Assembly (NCBI RefSeq): GCF_001510895.1
Contig: NZ_LPWA01000098.1
Location: forward strand, 62,001-126,000
Direction: 5' to 3'
Length of the DNA: 64,000 nt
Source of the DNA: Mesorhizobium loti
GTDB lineage: Bacteria; Pseudomonadota; Alphaproteobacteria; Rhizobiales; Rhizobiaceae
Each line of letters begins with the position of its first letter. Position 1 is the stretch's first letter. Of this stretch, positions 18,614 through 27,591 are shown piece after piece. The translations under genes and the position numbers were made by a program. The notes under the pieces were generated by a model. That model searched no databases, was not told the DNA's origin, and saw only the letters and a program-made list of their open reading frames with translations.

Positions 18614-18646
18614 GGCAAGTTCCCTTCGTTGAAGGGAACTCCATGG
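18610..18646. repeat. Hairpin over the integrase start codon
   Basis: AGTTCCCTTC (18618-18627), a GTT loop and GAAGGGAACT (18631-18640) form a perfect 10-bp stem, flanked on both sides by CCATGG. The integrase ATG and its ribosome-binding site lie within it, so it could limit translation. It may also be the end of the former element. Confidence 0.6.
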
Positions 18647-18878
18647 TCAGACGCAGGCTTTAACTGCTCAAGGCCTATGAATACGCGTCATCTCAGAACC
18701 TCGCGACTCTCCCGCGAAGCGGGTTCGTGCATGAGGCGCAAAGTTGCCGTTCGAGAGGCCGGGAGCGAGGCTGAATTTAGTACACCAACATATGCCCTGC
18801 GCTTCGGCAAACTTCCTCCCTACCCTTCCGATTCTGTGGCACTCCCAGAGATTTTTTGCGACCGGATTCATAAAACCC

Positions 18879-19049
18879 GAGGGGGTTCGAGTCCACGTTT
18901 TGGGCCCGCTCGGAAAAATATAACAATTTGAATAATTTAATGGAGTATTCTGGTGGGCCGGATGGAGTGCTCAAGTTATTGATTTAATTGATTATTTAGC
19001 GGTCTTGAATCAGAAATCTTCCCGTATCGTTCCGTATGGTTCTGCGACC
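18879..19049. repeat. Right 171-bp direct repeat of island (candidate attR)
   Basis: It starts GAGGGGGTTCGAGTCCACGTT and ends CCCGTATCGTTCCGTATGG plus TTCTGCGACC, mirroring the left copy at 12252-12421 in order, orientation and length. The middle is AT-richer than the surroundings. The two repeats enclose about 6.5 kb. Confidence 0.65.
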
Positions 19050-19176
19050 TGCTGCACGTTCGAATTTCGCGAGGATATGCTTCCTTGACGCCAATTTCGG
19101 ATTTCAGGCATTGAAGAAGGGCTCGCTCGCGCCGTTTTTAGGCTAAGATTGTTCCAACTGGCGGGAGGTCCGTCCC

Positions 19177-21104
19177 TTGCGAGAAGAGCAACGCAGGCTT
19201 GCGGCGATTTTGGCTGCCGACGTGGCAGGTTACTCGCGGCTGATGGCGTCCGACGAGTCGGGAACGCTGGGACGGCTGAGGCGGCTCCGAGCCGAGGTGT
19301 TCGAGCCCAAAATCGCCCGGTTCCACGGACGCATCGTCGGCTCCGCCGGGGACAGCCTGCTGATCGAGTTTGGGAGCGCGGTTAACGCCGTGCAGTGTGC
19401 GATCGAGCTGCAGCGCGAGCTGGGCGGCGAGAACGCCGGCCTCCCCGAAAACCGGCGTATGGCGTTCCGTATGGGCGTAAACCTCGGCGACGTGATCGTC
19501 GAAGACGACACGATATACGGAGACGGTGTGAACATCGCGGCACGGCTTGAAAAGCTCGCGGACCTGGCGGCGTTTGCATTGAGCGCGCCATTTACGATCA
19601 AGTAAAAGGCAAACTCGAATACGTCTATGCGGATATCGGCGAGCAACGGGTTCACAACATTGCGGAGCCGGTGCGCGGCTACCGTGTCATGTCCATTGAG
19701 CAATCCTCCACCAGCTCGTCCGTGCCGTCGGCCAAGGATGCGCTTCCGTTCCGCAACCGACCGTCGATCGCCGTGCTGCCTTTCACCAACATGAGCGGCG
19801 ACCCAGAGCAGGAATACTTCTCTGACGGCATCACCGAGGACATCATTACGGACCTCAGCAAGGTCGGGGCGCTGGCAGTCACCGCGCGCAACACGACCTT
19901 TGCCCTCAAGGGCAAGTCGATGGACGTCAGCGAAGCGGCGCGGCAATTGCGCGTTTCGCATGTGCTGGAAGGTAGCGTGCGCAAGGCGGGTAGTCGCGTT
20001 CGCATCACCGCGCAGCTGATCGACGGGATGAGTGGGCATCATGTGTGGGCCGAGCGCTATGACCGTGATCTCAACGACATATTTGCGCTCCAAGACGAGA
20101 TTGCGCGGGCCATCGTCGATGCCCTGAAGATCCGGCTGATGCCGGCCGAGCATGCTGCCATCGGCAAGCGCACGACAGAGAATGTCGAAGCCTATCAATA
20201 TTACTTGATGGGACGGCAGCATTTCTTGCGCCTGGGCCGTCGCAATCACCTTTCCGCCCGACGCCTCTACCAGCGGGCGCTCGAGATCGATCCCGAATAC
20301 GCGCTGGCGCGGGCCGGGCTGGCGCTGGCTGAAGGCATGTTGCTGAGATCCGGAGATCCCAGCGCAAACCTTGTCACCTTAAGCGCCGAGGCGCAGCGCG
20401 CGCTGGCCTTGGACAGGACGCTGGCGGAAGCTCACGTGGCCGACGCGATGGCGCATTTCCAGAAGGAGCAAATCGAGCTCGCAGGCGCCGCCTGCCGGCG
20501 AGCAATCGCGCTCGATCCCGATCTCTACGAGGCGCACAGGACCTTGGGCGACGTGCTGCGCATGGAGCGCAAGTTTGCAGAGGCCGCGGCCGCCTATGAG
20601 AAGGCGGCGGAGGTTGATCGCAACAGCTATGGTGCGATGTGCATGCTCTGGGATTGCCGCAAGACCCTGGGCGGCGAGGAGGAAGCCCACAGGCTTTCAG
20701 GGGAGTTGCTGACCCGCATCGAGAAAGCCATGCAGCTCTATCCGGACGATGGGGCAGCCTATGCCTATGGTTGTTACATCCTCCACAATCTCGGCCTGGA
20801 CGAACGAGCCCTCCAGTGGGCCGAGCGCGCGATTACCATCGACCCGGAGGACTATAACAGCCACTACAATGTCGCGTGTTTCCTGGCGGCGATCGGTGCC
20901 GTCGAAAAGGCGATCGACACGCTGGAGCACTGCGTGCCGCAGCTTGGATTGCAGCAAGTGCACTGGATGGCGCAGGACGTGGATATGAATCCTCTGCGCG
21001 ATCATCCGCGCTATCGGGCGCTGATCAAGCGCCTGGAGGTCAGTTTGGCGAAGGCAGAAGGCCAATCAGGAAGCGGAACCGAAGGACGGCCTTCCGGCGC
21101 TTAG
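19177..21104 (+). pseudogene. Class III adenylate cyclase with TPR repeats, frameshifted
   Basis: Two frames (19177-19605 and up to 21104) together make one protein of about 640 residues. The N-terminus is a cyclase domain (LAAILAADVAGYSRLMASDE, GSAGDSLLIEFGS, FRMGVNLGDVIVEDDTIYGDGVNIAARLE). In the middle, PSIAVLPFTNMSGDPEQEYF starts the TolB-like/CadC-type domain, followed by TPR repeats. Near 19563 the intact family sequence (ADPGGVCI) is recovered if one C is added to GACCTGG, so a CCC to CC loss causes the break. The TTG start at 19177 has GGGAGG eight bases upstream. This is a very common rhizobial signalling family. The break may be an assembly error. Confidence 0.8.
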
Positions 21105-21141
21105 CGCCATTTCCCGCTCGGGACTGCGAGACGGCTTTAGA

Positions 21142-21240
21142 GCAATTCCAGGAAAAGTGTGTAACAGTTTTCCGTCCGGAATTGCGTAAAAACAATACTT
21201 AGAGCGGCTCAGCGATTCCGTGAAACGCTGAACCGCTCTA
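21142..21240. repeat. Composite intergenic repeat (two palindromic modules)
   Basis: Module 1 (21142-21186) is the GCAATTCC...GGAATTGCG palindrome seen at 211-309. After a TAAAAACAATACTT linker comes module 2 (about 21199-21240), where AGAGCGGCTCAGCG pairs with CGCTGAACCGCTCT. Module 2 may act as a terminator for the cyclase gene. Confidence 0.75.
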
Positions 21241-21812
21241 GGTCATGACTTCCGATTCCGAAAGGCCGCGTCGCGCCGGTCAGTGACGCTGCGCCGCCGA
21301 GCGACGCAAGCCGCGTGCTGCCGGCTTCCGGGCAATCTCACCGACTGATTACGCCACGACCCGCTGCGATGTCTCCCCGCGCCTTCCTGGGAGATACCGC
21401 ACCCGTCACGTCATAGGCAGATCAAAGCGGCAGTTGAGGCGGCGCTCACCCTGGACGACTTCCAGAAGGTGCATCGCCCGGTATCATGCATCCAAGTCGA
21501 CAAGGATATCTGACGGTTGTTCGGTTCCGGCCGCGCCAGATCTGTCTGCACTATCCGTTAGCTCTGCGTGAGACGTCTGAATTCCGATAGAAGCGACAAA
21601 CGCAGCCGCGCATTGATCATGCCCCGCACGAAGCAGGCGCGTCGCGATCCATTTAGCAATAATTTGGCACGATTTGCGCCGCTTCACTGGTGCAGCCAAA
21701 AAAAGCAGGACACTTTAAGAATTAACGACGTGTTCGTCGCGCCAAGACTGTCCAGCGTTGCGCCAGACTGTGTTGACCGTTCAACAGTCCTCGATACACA
21801 AGGGTCTCAACA
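21241..21812. other. Intergenic region with no recognised gene
   Basis: About 570 bases before hupE. Short open frames are present on both strands without domain similarity or ribosome-binding sites. No clear operator or terminator was seen beyond the repeat to its left. Confidence 0.4.
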
Positions 21813-22403
21813 ATGCTCGCCTCCATGATCAGGAAAGGGGTGTTGTCGGCTATCTGCCTCAGTGCTGCAGCACCTGCGTACGCCCACATCAGGGTCGGTT
21901 CCACCTCGTCTTTTTCGGCCGGGTTCGGGCACCCGCTGTCGGGACTGGATCACATGACTGTCATGATCGCTGTCGGATTGTGGGCAGCGCTGAAAGGCGG
22001 CAGGGCGACTTGGGCATGGCCTGCGGCCTTTATCGGTGTGATGCTGGTGGGTGCCGCACTGGGCATGCTGAATATGCCGGTGCCGTTCGTCGAGCCTGGA
22101 ATTCTCGCTTCAGTTGTGACATTCGGGCTCATGGTGACGACGGCGGTCGACCTGCCGGTCGCGGCAGGCGTCGTCATGATTGGTGTGTTTGCGCTATTCC
22201 ACGGTCACGCCCACGGCAGTGAGGTGCCTGAGAGCGCCAGCGGCCTCGAATACATGGCTGGGTTCGCATTGGCGACAGCAATGCTGCACAGCGTTGGCAT
22301 ATCCGCGGCAGCCAGCCTCGGCCTCCGATTTCGCGGTCTGGTACGGGCGGCAGGAGCAGTCAGCGCCGTATTCGGCGCGGGTCTGGCGCTCGGCATAATC
22401 TGA
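21813..22403 (+). CDS. hupE: HupE/UreJ-family nickel/cobalt permease
   Basis: 196 residues with an N-terminal signal sequence ending APAYAH, then six to seven hydrophobic helices. Metal-binding family motifs are visible: GFGHPLSGLDHM after the mature N-terminal His, and FALFHGHAHGSE in a middle helix. HupE proteins import nickel (or cobalt) across the inner membrane. No hydrogenase or urease gene lies nearby, so it may serve a general nickel or cobalt supply. The start could be 21813 or the second ATG at 21825. An AAGGG lies upstream of the first. Confidence 0.88.
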   Translation: MLASMIRKGVLSAICLSAAAPAYAHIRVGSTSSFSAGFGHPLSGLDHMTVMIAVGLWAALKGGRATWAWPAAFIGVMLVGAALGMLNMPVPFVEPGILASVVTFGLMVTTAVDLPVAAGVVMIGVFALFHGHAHGSEVPESASGLEYMAGFALATAMLHSVGISAAASLGLRFRGLVRAAGAVSAVFGAGLALGII

Positions 22404-22581
22404 GATTCCTTGACCTTTGACGAGGTGATCTCAGCCGACGGCAGCAATCGAACGGATAAACATCGTATACGGCCTGGTTGGTGAAATGCCCCAGGTCGGC
22501 GAAACTGCGGGTACTGTGACAGACCGTATTCGCCAAAGACATCTTCTTACGAAGGTAGGGAGCGGCCGGAAACGAGGCCGG

Positions 22582-22686
22582 CTACGCTCGGCTCACGTCC
22601 GCGCTGGGCGGCCTTATCGTGGCTACAAACACCACGGGGCACAGCGCTACGATGGCAAACGTAACGAAGCTCAATACGTCTTTCAT
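22582..22686 (-). CDS. Possible 34-residue single-span membrane peptide
   Basis: A short ORF (MKDVLSFVTFAIVALCPVVF, then VATIRPP, ending in DVSRA) with GGAG four bases before the ATG at 22686. Residues 5-24 form one hydrophobic helix. It follows the molybdenum-hydroxylase large subunit on the same strand by about 80 bases and could be the last gene of that operon. No family is recognised. The rest of 22404-22767 shows nothing else. Confidence 0.35.
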   Translation of the reverse strand: MKDVLSFVTFAIVALCPVVFVATIRPPSADVSRA

Positions 22687-22767
22687 AGCACTCCAGTTCA
22701 TCTCCAAGCTGGCGTCGGCATTTTCAATTTGCAGTTCGAATGCCGTCAGGGCAACGCAACGTTGATC

Positions 22768-25044
22768 TCATTTTTGCGACGCGAGTGCCGCCAGCACGGC
22801 GGCCGGCCGGATGGGCAGGTGGCGCAGACGGATCCCGGTTGCAGCGAAGATGGCATTGCCGATGGCGGGCGCGACGACCGTCGTACCGGGCTCGCCGAGA
22901 CCGACCGGAGCCTCGGTGCTGTCGATGAATTCGATGTCGAGATCCGGCACGTCATTGATGCGCAGAGGCGTGTAGCTGTCGAAATTCGTGTCCTTCACCT
23001 CGCCTTTGTCGATTTCGGTTCCCTCATGGAGCGCCATGCTGAGGCCCCATAGAACGCTGCCTTCGACTTGCGCGAGCGCACCATCCGGGTGGACGAGGGT
23101 GCCCGCATCGACGACGATCGTAAGCTTTTCGACGAAAACGGCACCGTTGCTGCGGTCAACGCGAACGCGCGCGACGCAGGCTACCCATGTGGGCATCGAT
23201 CGTGCCTGACCGAATGTGGTGGCGACGCCAAACCCCGTATCCATCGGCATGACAGCGCCCCATCCGGCCTTCTCCGCCACTCGCTTGAGGACTGCTGCCT
23301 GACGCTTCGCTCCGCCCACTGCGTTGGGCGTCGACCCGGCATTGCGGCCGGCGCCGTCCAATAGCCCGGCTCGGAATGCGACCGCGTCTGCGCCAGCCAT
23401 CCGTGCGGCCTCGTCCATGAAGGTCTCGACTGCCCAGTTGGTCCAACCTGGCCCCACGGCTCGCAGATAGCCGGGACGAAACGCACGATTGGCAAGGTCG
23501 TTCTCGAGCGCGCGGACGCGTTGCGCGCCCACGCTGTACCAGTGGTCTGCGCCGTCGATGGCGAATGGATCGAATGGGTTTCCATCGGGCGCCTTAGGCA
23601 TGTTCGCCGGCGGCACATAGACCGAGGTCGGCCAACCGGCTGACGCGTGATGCTCCATGGCCGCGACCTTCCCACGGGCATCGAATGCCAGCCGCAATTT
23701 CTGGATCGACGGCGAACGAAATGAGTCGAAGCGCATGTCATCCTGGCGCGTCAGTACGAGCTTCACGGGCTTGCCAAGAGCCTTCGCGGCCAGCGCGGCA
23801 GGGACGGCATAATCGGTGTTGAGCCTGCGCCCGAATGCTCCGCCAAGTAGGTAGCTGCGCAGGACAATGCGATCCTGCGCGAGGTCGAGCGCCCGTGCCA
23901 GCACGGGCAGAATCGTGCTCTGTGCCTGGCTACCGGTATGGATCTCGAAACGGCCGTCCTTCTCGAAGGCGAGGGCGTTCACCGGTTCGAGCTGGGCATG
24001 GAGAACGCTGCTGGTTGTGTACGTCCGCTCGAGCGTGGAGGCGGCTGCGCGAAAGGCGGAATCGACCTCGTGGTCGTCAACCACGAGCGCTCCCCCGTCC
24101 GGTGCAGCGATCTGCGTTGCGCCGTAATCGAGGATGTCCTGCTCCGACACCTTCGCAGCATCACCCGCGGCCCAATCGACCTTGACCAGGTCGGCGGCGC
24201 GGATCGCCGCCGGATAGGATGTCGCGCACACGACGACCCAACCGGGCACCGTGTTCGAGGGGTCTTCGAGCACGATGCTTGTGAGATATCCCTTGATTCG
24301 CTTCGCCGCGGAATCATCGACGGCGCGGACCGCCGAACCGTAACGCGTCGGAGGAATCTTTGGCCGGGCATAGACCATGCCTTCAACGGCCGCATCGATT
24401 CCGTAACGCGCGGTGCCGTTGATCTTCGCGGGGACATCGAGAGCGTCGCTCTTTTGCCCGATAAGACGTCGCTCTGAGGCCGGCTTGATCGGCAGCTTCG
24501 CGAGTTGTTCCGACGTAAATTCGCGTGCCGGCCTGCCGCGTCGGACGATTTCGCCATAGGTGATGGACTGGCCTTCGGTAGACACGGCGCCCCGGCGCGC
24601 AACACATTGCGACGAGCTCACCCCGAGCAGCCTTGCCCCGGCGTCGATGAGAGCGATGCGGCCTGCAGCGCCAGCACGGCTGTAAACCGGGAAATCGACC
24701 CAGACCGACTTGCTGCCGCCGGTCTGCATGTAGCCCCATTTTGGGTCGGTATCGACCAGCAGGATGCGAACGTTGCTCCAGTCGACCTCGAGTTCATCAG
24801 CGAGGACGCGGGCGATGGCAGTGCCGATGTGCTGACCCATCTCCGCACGGACGATGTTCACGGTCACGATGCCATCGCGATCTAGGCTGTACCAAATCGT
24901 GGGCTCGAAGGGGTTCGGCCCCGGCTCCCGCGCGGTGCCTTGCACCGGCGCGAATCCGAATGTGACGGCAGCGCCTGCCATGCCGACCAGAAATGCGCGT
25001 CGCGAAAGCGTAATTTGCTTCTCCAGCTTAATCATCACTGGCAA
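22768..25044 (-). CDS. Molybdenum hydroxylase large subunit (isoquinoline 1-oxidoreductase beta / aldehyde dehydrogenase type)
   Basis: 758 residues. The N-terminus (SRRAFLVGMAGAAVTFGF) is a twin-Arg-like signal without the second conserved position, so export is probable. The body matches the IorB/xanthine-dehydrogenase family, in which duplicated molybdopterin-binding halves are typical: IGTAIARVLADELEVDW, LLGGAFGRRLNTDYAVPAAL, RAVGPGWTNWAVETFMDEAA and the C-terminal VGLGEPGTTVVAPAIGNAIF with the catalytic Glu region GEPG. It works with the [2Fe-2S] subunit gene directly upstream (17-base overlap) and the triheme cytochrome c as electron acceptor. The substrate is likely an aldehyde or N-heterocycle and cannot be fixed from sequence. 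Confidence 0.87.
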   Translation of the reverse strand: MPVMIKLEKQITLSRRAFLVGMAGAAVTFGFAPVQGTAREPGPNPFEPTIWYSLDRDGIVTVNIVRAEMGQHIGTAIARVLADELEVDWSNVRILLVDTDPKWGYMQTGGSKSVWVDFPVYSRAGAAGRIALIDAGARLLGVSSSQCVARRGAVSTEGQSITYGEIVRRGRPAREFTSEQLAKLPIKPASERRLIGQKSDALDVPAKINGTARYGIDAAVEGMVYARPKIPPTRYGSAVRAVDDSAAKRIKGYLTSIVLEDPSNTVPGWVVVCATSYPAAIRAADLVKVDWAAGDAAKVSEQDILDYGATQIAAPDGGALVVDDHEVDSAFRAAASTLERTYTTSSVLHAQLEPVNALAFEKDGRFEIHTGSQAQSTILPVLARALDLAQDRIVLRSYLLGGAFGRRLNTDYAVPAALAAKALGKPVKLVLTRQDDMRFDSFRSPSIQKLRLAFDARGKVAAMEHHASAGWPTSVYVPPANMPKAPDGNPFDPFAIDGADHWYSVGAQRVRALENDLANRAFRPGYLRAVGPGWTNWAVETFMDEAARMAGADAVAFRAGLLDGAGRNAGSTPNAVGGAKRQAAVLKRVAEKAGWGAVMPMDTGFGVATTFGQARSMPTWVACVARVRVDRSNGAVFVEKLTIVVDAGTLVHPDGALAQVEGSVLWGLSMALHEGTEIDKGEVKDTNFDSYTPLRINDVPDLDIEFIDSTEAPVGLGEPGTTVVAPAIGNAIFAATGIRLRHLPIRPAAVLAALASQK

Positions 25045-25501
25045 CCTTCCGTAATTCAGCGGCGGCCTGTTTGACCGCGTTGCGGATGCGGACGTAGGTC
25101 ATGCATCGGCACAGGTTCCCGGCCATGACCGCATCGATGTCCTGATCGGTCGGGAAGGGGAAGTCTTTGATTAGCGAGGCCGCCTGCATGATCTGGCCCG
25201 ACTGGCAGTAGCCGCATTGAGGCACCTGAAGGTTGGCCCACGCCTTTTGCACTGGATGCTGGCTCTCGGGATCGAGTCCCTCGATCGTGGTGACCTTGGC
25301 GCCATCCACGCTGGCAAGCGGAGTGATGCACGAGCGTGTGGGGCGGCCGCCCACGTGGACTGTGCAGGCGCCGCACATGCCGATCCCGCAGCCGAACTTC
25401 GTACCGGTGAGACCGATAACGTCGCGGATCACCCACAACAAGGGCGTGTCCTCTTCGGCGTCGACGGTGACCGCACGGCCATTGATATGAAATGAGGTCA
25501 T
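25028..25501 (-). CDS. [2Fe-2S] subunit of molybdenum hydroxylase (IorA type)
   Basis: 157 residues. The N-terminal plant-type ferredoxin domain carries GCGIGMCGACTVHVGG and a later Cys. The C-terminal helical [2Fe-2S] domain has CGYCQSGQIM and NLCRCMTYVRI. It passes electrons from the molybdopterin subunit to an acceptor, here probably the cytochrome c encoded just upstream. Length and motif order are normal for the family. It lies between the cytochrome gene (17-base gap) and the large subunit (overlap), so the three genes are one complex. Confidence 0.93.
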   Translation of the reverse strand: MTSFHINGRAVTVDAEEDTPLLWVIRDVIGLTGTKFGCGIGMCGACTVHVGGRPTRSCITPLASVDGAKVTTIEGLDPESQHPVQKAWANLQVPQCGYCQSGQIMQAASLIKDFPFPTDQDIDAVMAGNLCRCMTYVRIRNAVKQAAAELRKVASDD

Positions 25502-25518
25502 GTTGGTTCTCCGCTGGA

Positions 25519-26817
25519 TTATTCGGCTGTGCCGCTCTCCCGGCGGATTTCCGCGACCTTTGCTGCGAGATCCGGCCAGGGCGGAAGGCTGGTGCGTGTC
25601 CGCCGCAGATAGGCGGCAATGCGGGCAATGTCGGCATCGCCCAGCGCGCCGCCGAAAGCAGGCATGACGACATCAGGCATTCCTTCCTTGGCGCTGATTC
25701 CGCGCAGGATCGCCTGGATTAGATTGCTTGGGTCAGAAAGATGCACGGCACTGTTGAGTGCCAAGTCAGGCCGTGCCGCGAGTGGCGCGTTGGTTGCGTT
25801 GTAGTGGCAGGACGCGCAAGCGGTAGTGTAGAGCCGCGCATCGGGATCGAACGGCGTGCCCTGCTTGGCCAATGCGCTGGACATCGCAAGACTCACTGCG
25901 CCGGAGACGTACGGCAGCTCATCCGCCGCCTTGTCGAGATCGGCAAAATAGGTCGCGAGCGCGTGGATGTCAGAGTCCGGCAGCGCAACGAGCCCCTGCA
26001 CGACAGGGAACATCGGCCCGGCGGCGGTTCCGTGCAGCTTGCTCGTGCCCGTGCGCAGGTAGTCGTAGAGTTCTTGGTGCGTCCAGGGTGCTGGCGTGGG
26101 GTTTGCGGCCGTCAATGGTGGCGCGACCCAGTTGTCGATCACCGCGCCGCCGTAAGCGTCGTTCGGCTTCTCTGCTCCCAGCAGGTTGCGAGGCGTATGG
26201 CACGCGGCGCAGTGGCTCAAGCCCTCCGCTAGGTAGGCGCCGCGATTCCACTCCGCGTCCTTGGTAACGTCCGCTTCGAAGCGACCGGGCCGGAAAAACA
26301 GCAGTTTCCATCCAGCCTGCAGGTAGCGGATGTTGAACGGAAACGGGATGCCGTTCGGGCGCCGGTCGGCGTGAACCGGCGTTCTGGTCATGAAGTAGGC
26401 GTAGAGAGCACGCACGTCATCGTCGGAGAGTTTTGTGAAATGGTCGTAGGAGAACACCGGCAGGAGATGCGACCCGTCGCGTGAGACGCCTTCATGCATG
26501 GCACGCTTGAAGGCCGCCTCCGACCAGGTGCCAATGCCGGTCTCCGGATCGGGCGTGATATTGGTCGAATAGATCGCGCCGAACGGGGTTGCCATTTCGT
26601 AGCCGCCTGCAAACTTCTCGCCGCCCTTTGCGGTGTGGCACGCCGCGCAATAGCCGCCGCCCGCAAGAGCCTCACCCTTCGCGACCAACTCTGGCGCGAA
26701 GCTGCTTGCCGCCGGCCGCGCGACTGGAGCGATGGCAGGCCTCCACGCCAACGCGCCGAATCCTGCAAACCCGAGGCATCCGAGTACGACGATCGCGATG
26801 AACAGCTTCCTGAACAC
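25519..26817 (-). CDS. Triheme membrane-anchored cytochrome c
   Basis: 432 residues. The N-terminal hydrophobic stretch (LFIAIVVLGCLGFAGFGALA) is a signal or anchor. Three CxxCH heme sites are visible: CAACH at residues 57-61, CAACH near 205 and CASCH near 337, each followed by a distal Met region. This layout is that of alcohol/aldehyde dehydrogenase cytochrome subunits, which pass electrons from the periplasmic enzyme to ubiquinone or an oxidase. It is immediately upstream of the IorA/IorB-type genes. The downstream DyP and DUF4331 genes are upstream in the same operon. Confidence 0.92.
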   Translation of the reverse strand: MFRKLFIAIVVLGCLGFAGFGALAWRPAIAPVARPAASSFAPELVAKGEALAGGGYCAACHTAKGGEKFAGGYEMATPFGAIYSTNITPDPETGIGTWSEAAFKRAMHEGVSRDGSHLLPVFSYDHFTKLSDDDVRALYAYFMTRTPVHADRRPNGIPFPFNIRYLQAGWKLLFFRPGRFEADVTKDAEWNRGAYLAEGLSHCAACHTPRNLLGAEKPNDAYGGAVIDNWVAPPLTAANPTPAPWTHQELYDYLRTGTSKLHGTAAGPMFPVVQGLVALPDSDIHALATYFADLDKAADELPYVSGAVSLAMSSALAKQGTPFDPDARLYTTACASCHYNATNAPLAARPDLALNSAVHLSDPSNLIQAILRGISAKEGMPDVVMPAFGGALGDADIARIAAYLRRTRTSLPPWPDLAAKVAEIRRESGTAE

Positions 26818-26843
26818 GGCAAACTCCTAAAGCCTTTCGTGCG

Positions 26844-27026
26844 TCAGGCCGCGCGCCCGAATTGCCAGAAGGCGACCAGGCCTACGACAAGCGCGAACAG
26901 CATGCATATGACGGCATCGCTGCCCGCCGGCATGCTCATTCCGTCCGGATGCGTGTGTGACGCGAGTGAGTCATGTGCCTGCGCCGGCATGCTGAATGTG
27001 ACCAGAAGCGCGACGAGCTTCGTCAT
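26844..27026 (-). CDS. Small His-rich periplasmic/membrane protein
   Basis: 60 residues: a short signal peptide (LVALLVTFSMPAQA), a His/Asp/Met-rich stretch (HDSLASHTHPDGMSMP) and one transmembrane helix (VICMLFALVVGLVAFW). The His/Met-rich part suggests metal binding, perhaps copper, but this is inference. The start codon overlaps the stop of the EthD-like gene (ATGA), so it is co-translated in the operon. No named family was recognised. Confidence 0.6.
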   Translation of the reverse strand: MTKLVALLVTFSMPAQAHDSLASHTHPDGMSMPAGSDAVICMLFALVVGLVAFWQFGRAA

Positions 27027-27421
27027 CGGATCACCTGATCGGATCGGTATGGCGACGAACCTCGATCTATCGGGATTCCCGGAGCCTCGGTCTCGTCCTT
27101 GGCGGAGTTCTCGACCACCACCTCACTGATCTGGTGAATCGACACCACGTCGGTAAAGTTGGCCACATCTGCCCTGATTTCCTGGGCATGCGGTCCGAAC
27201 GACGACTGGTACGCGTCGAGCGATTCACACAGCAGGTGACACATGGCGACATACACGCCGAGTGGCTTTCCATCCTTATCCGCAAACCCCCTGTCGATCG
27301 CGTAGTATTTCAAGGCCGCACCCATCCGGCGCTTGATGAGGGGGAGGTGCTTCGTACGGTAGTAATCGTGGTCGAACCGAACGCCCGGCTTGCTGGGATA
27401 AATGACGCTAACTTTGATCAT
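27023..27421 (-). CDS. EthD-family protein
   Basis: 132 residues. IKVSVIYPSKPGVRFDHDYY then KHLPLIKRRMG is the EthD pattern (dimeric alpha/beta-barrel). Conserved DYYRTKH and VAMCHLLCESLDAYQSSFG follow. Family members help degrade ethers or act as small ring-cleaving or accessory proteins. It continues past the usual about 100 residues with an acidic tail. It belongs to the oxidoreductase operon and overlaps the next gene by four bases. Confidence 0.82.
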   Translation of the reverse strand: MIKVSVIYPSKPGVRFDHDYYRTKHLPLIKRRMGAALKYYAIDRGFADKDGKPLGVYVAMCHLLCESLDAYQSSFGPHAQEIRADVANFTDVVSIHQISEVVVENSAKDETEAPGIPIDRGSSPYRSDQVIR

Positions 27422-27591
27422 CGTTGCTCCTCCAGATCGTCATACGGCAGCTCCCGGGCCGCGCGGTTGACGGAATTCGGCTGCGCCTCGCGGCATCCAT
27501 GAGTTAAGCCATGCGGACCCGCGCGCGTGAGTGAAGGCTGCCAAAGAACTGCAAATCGATGCGAAGCGACGGTGACCGTGTTTCCCACGCT

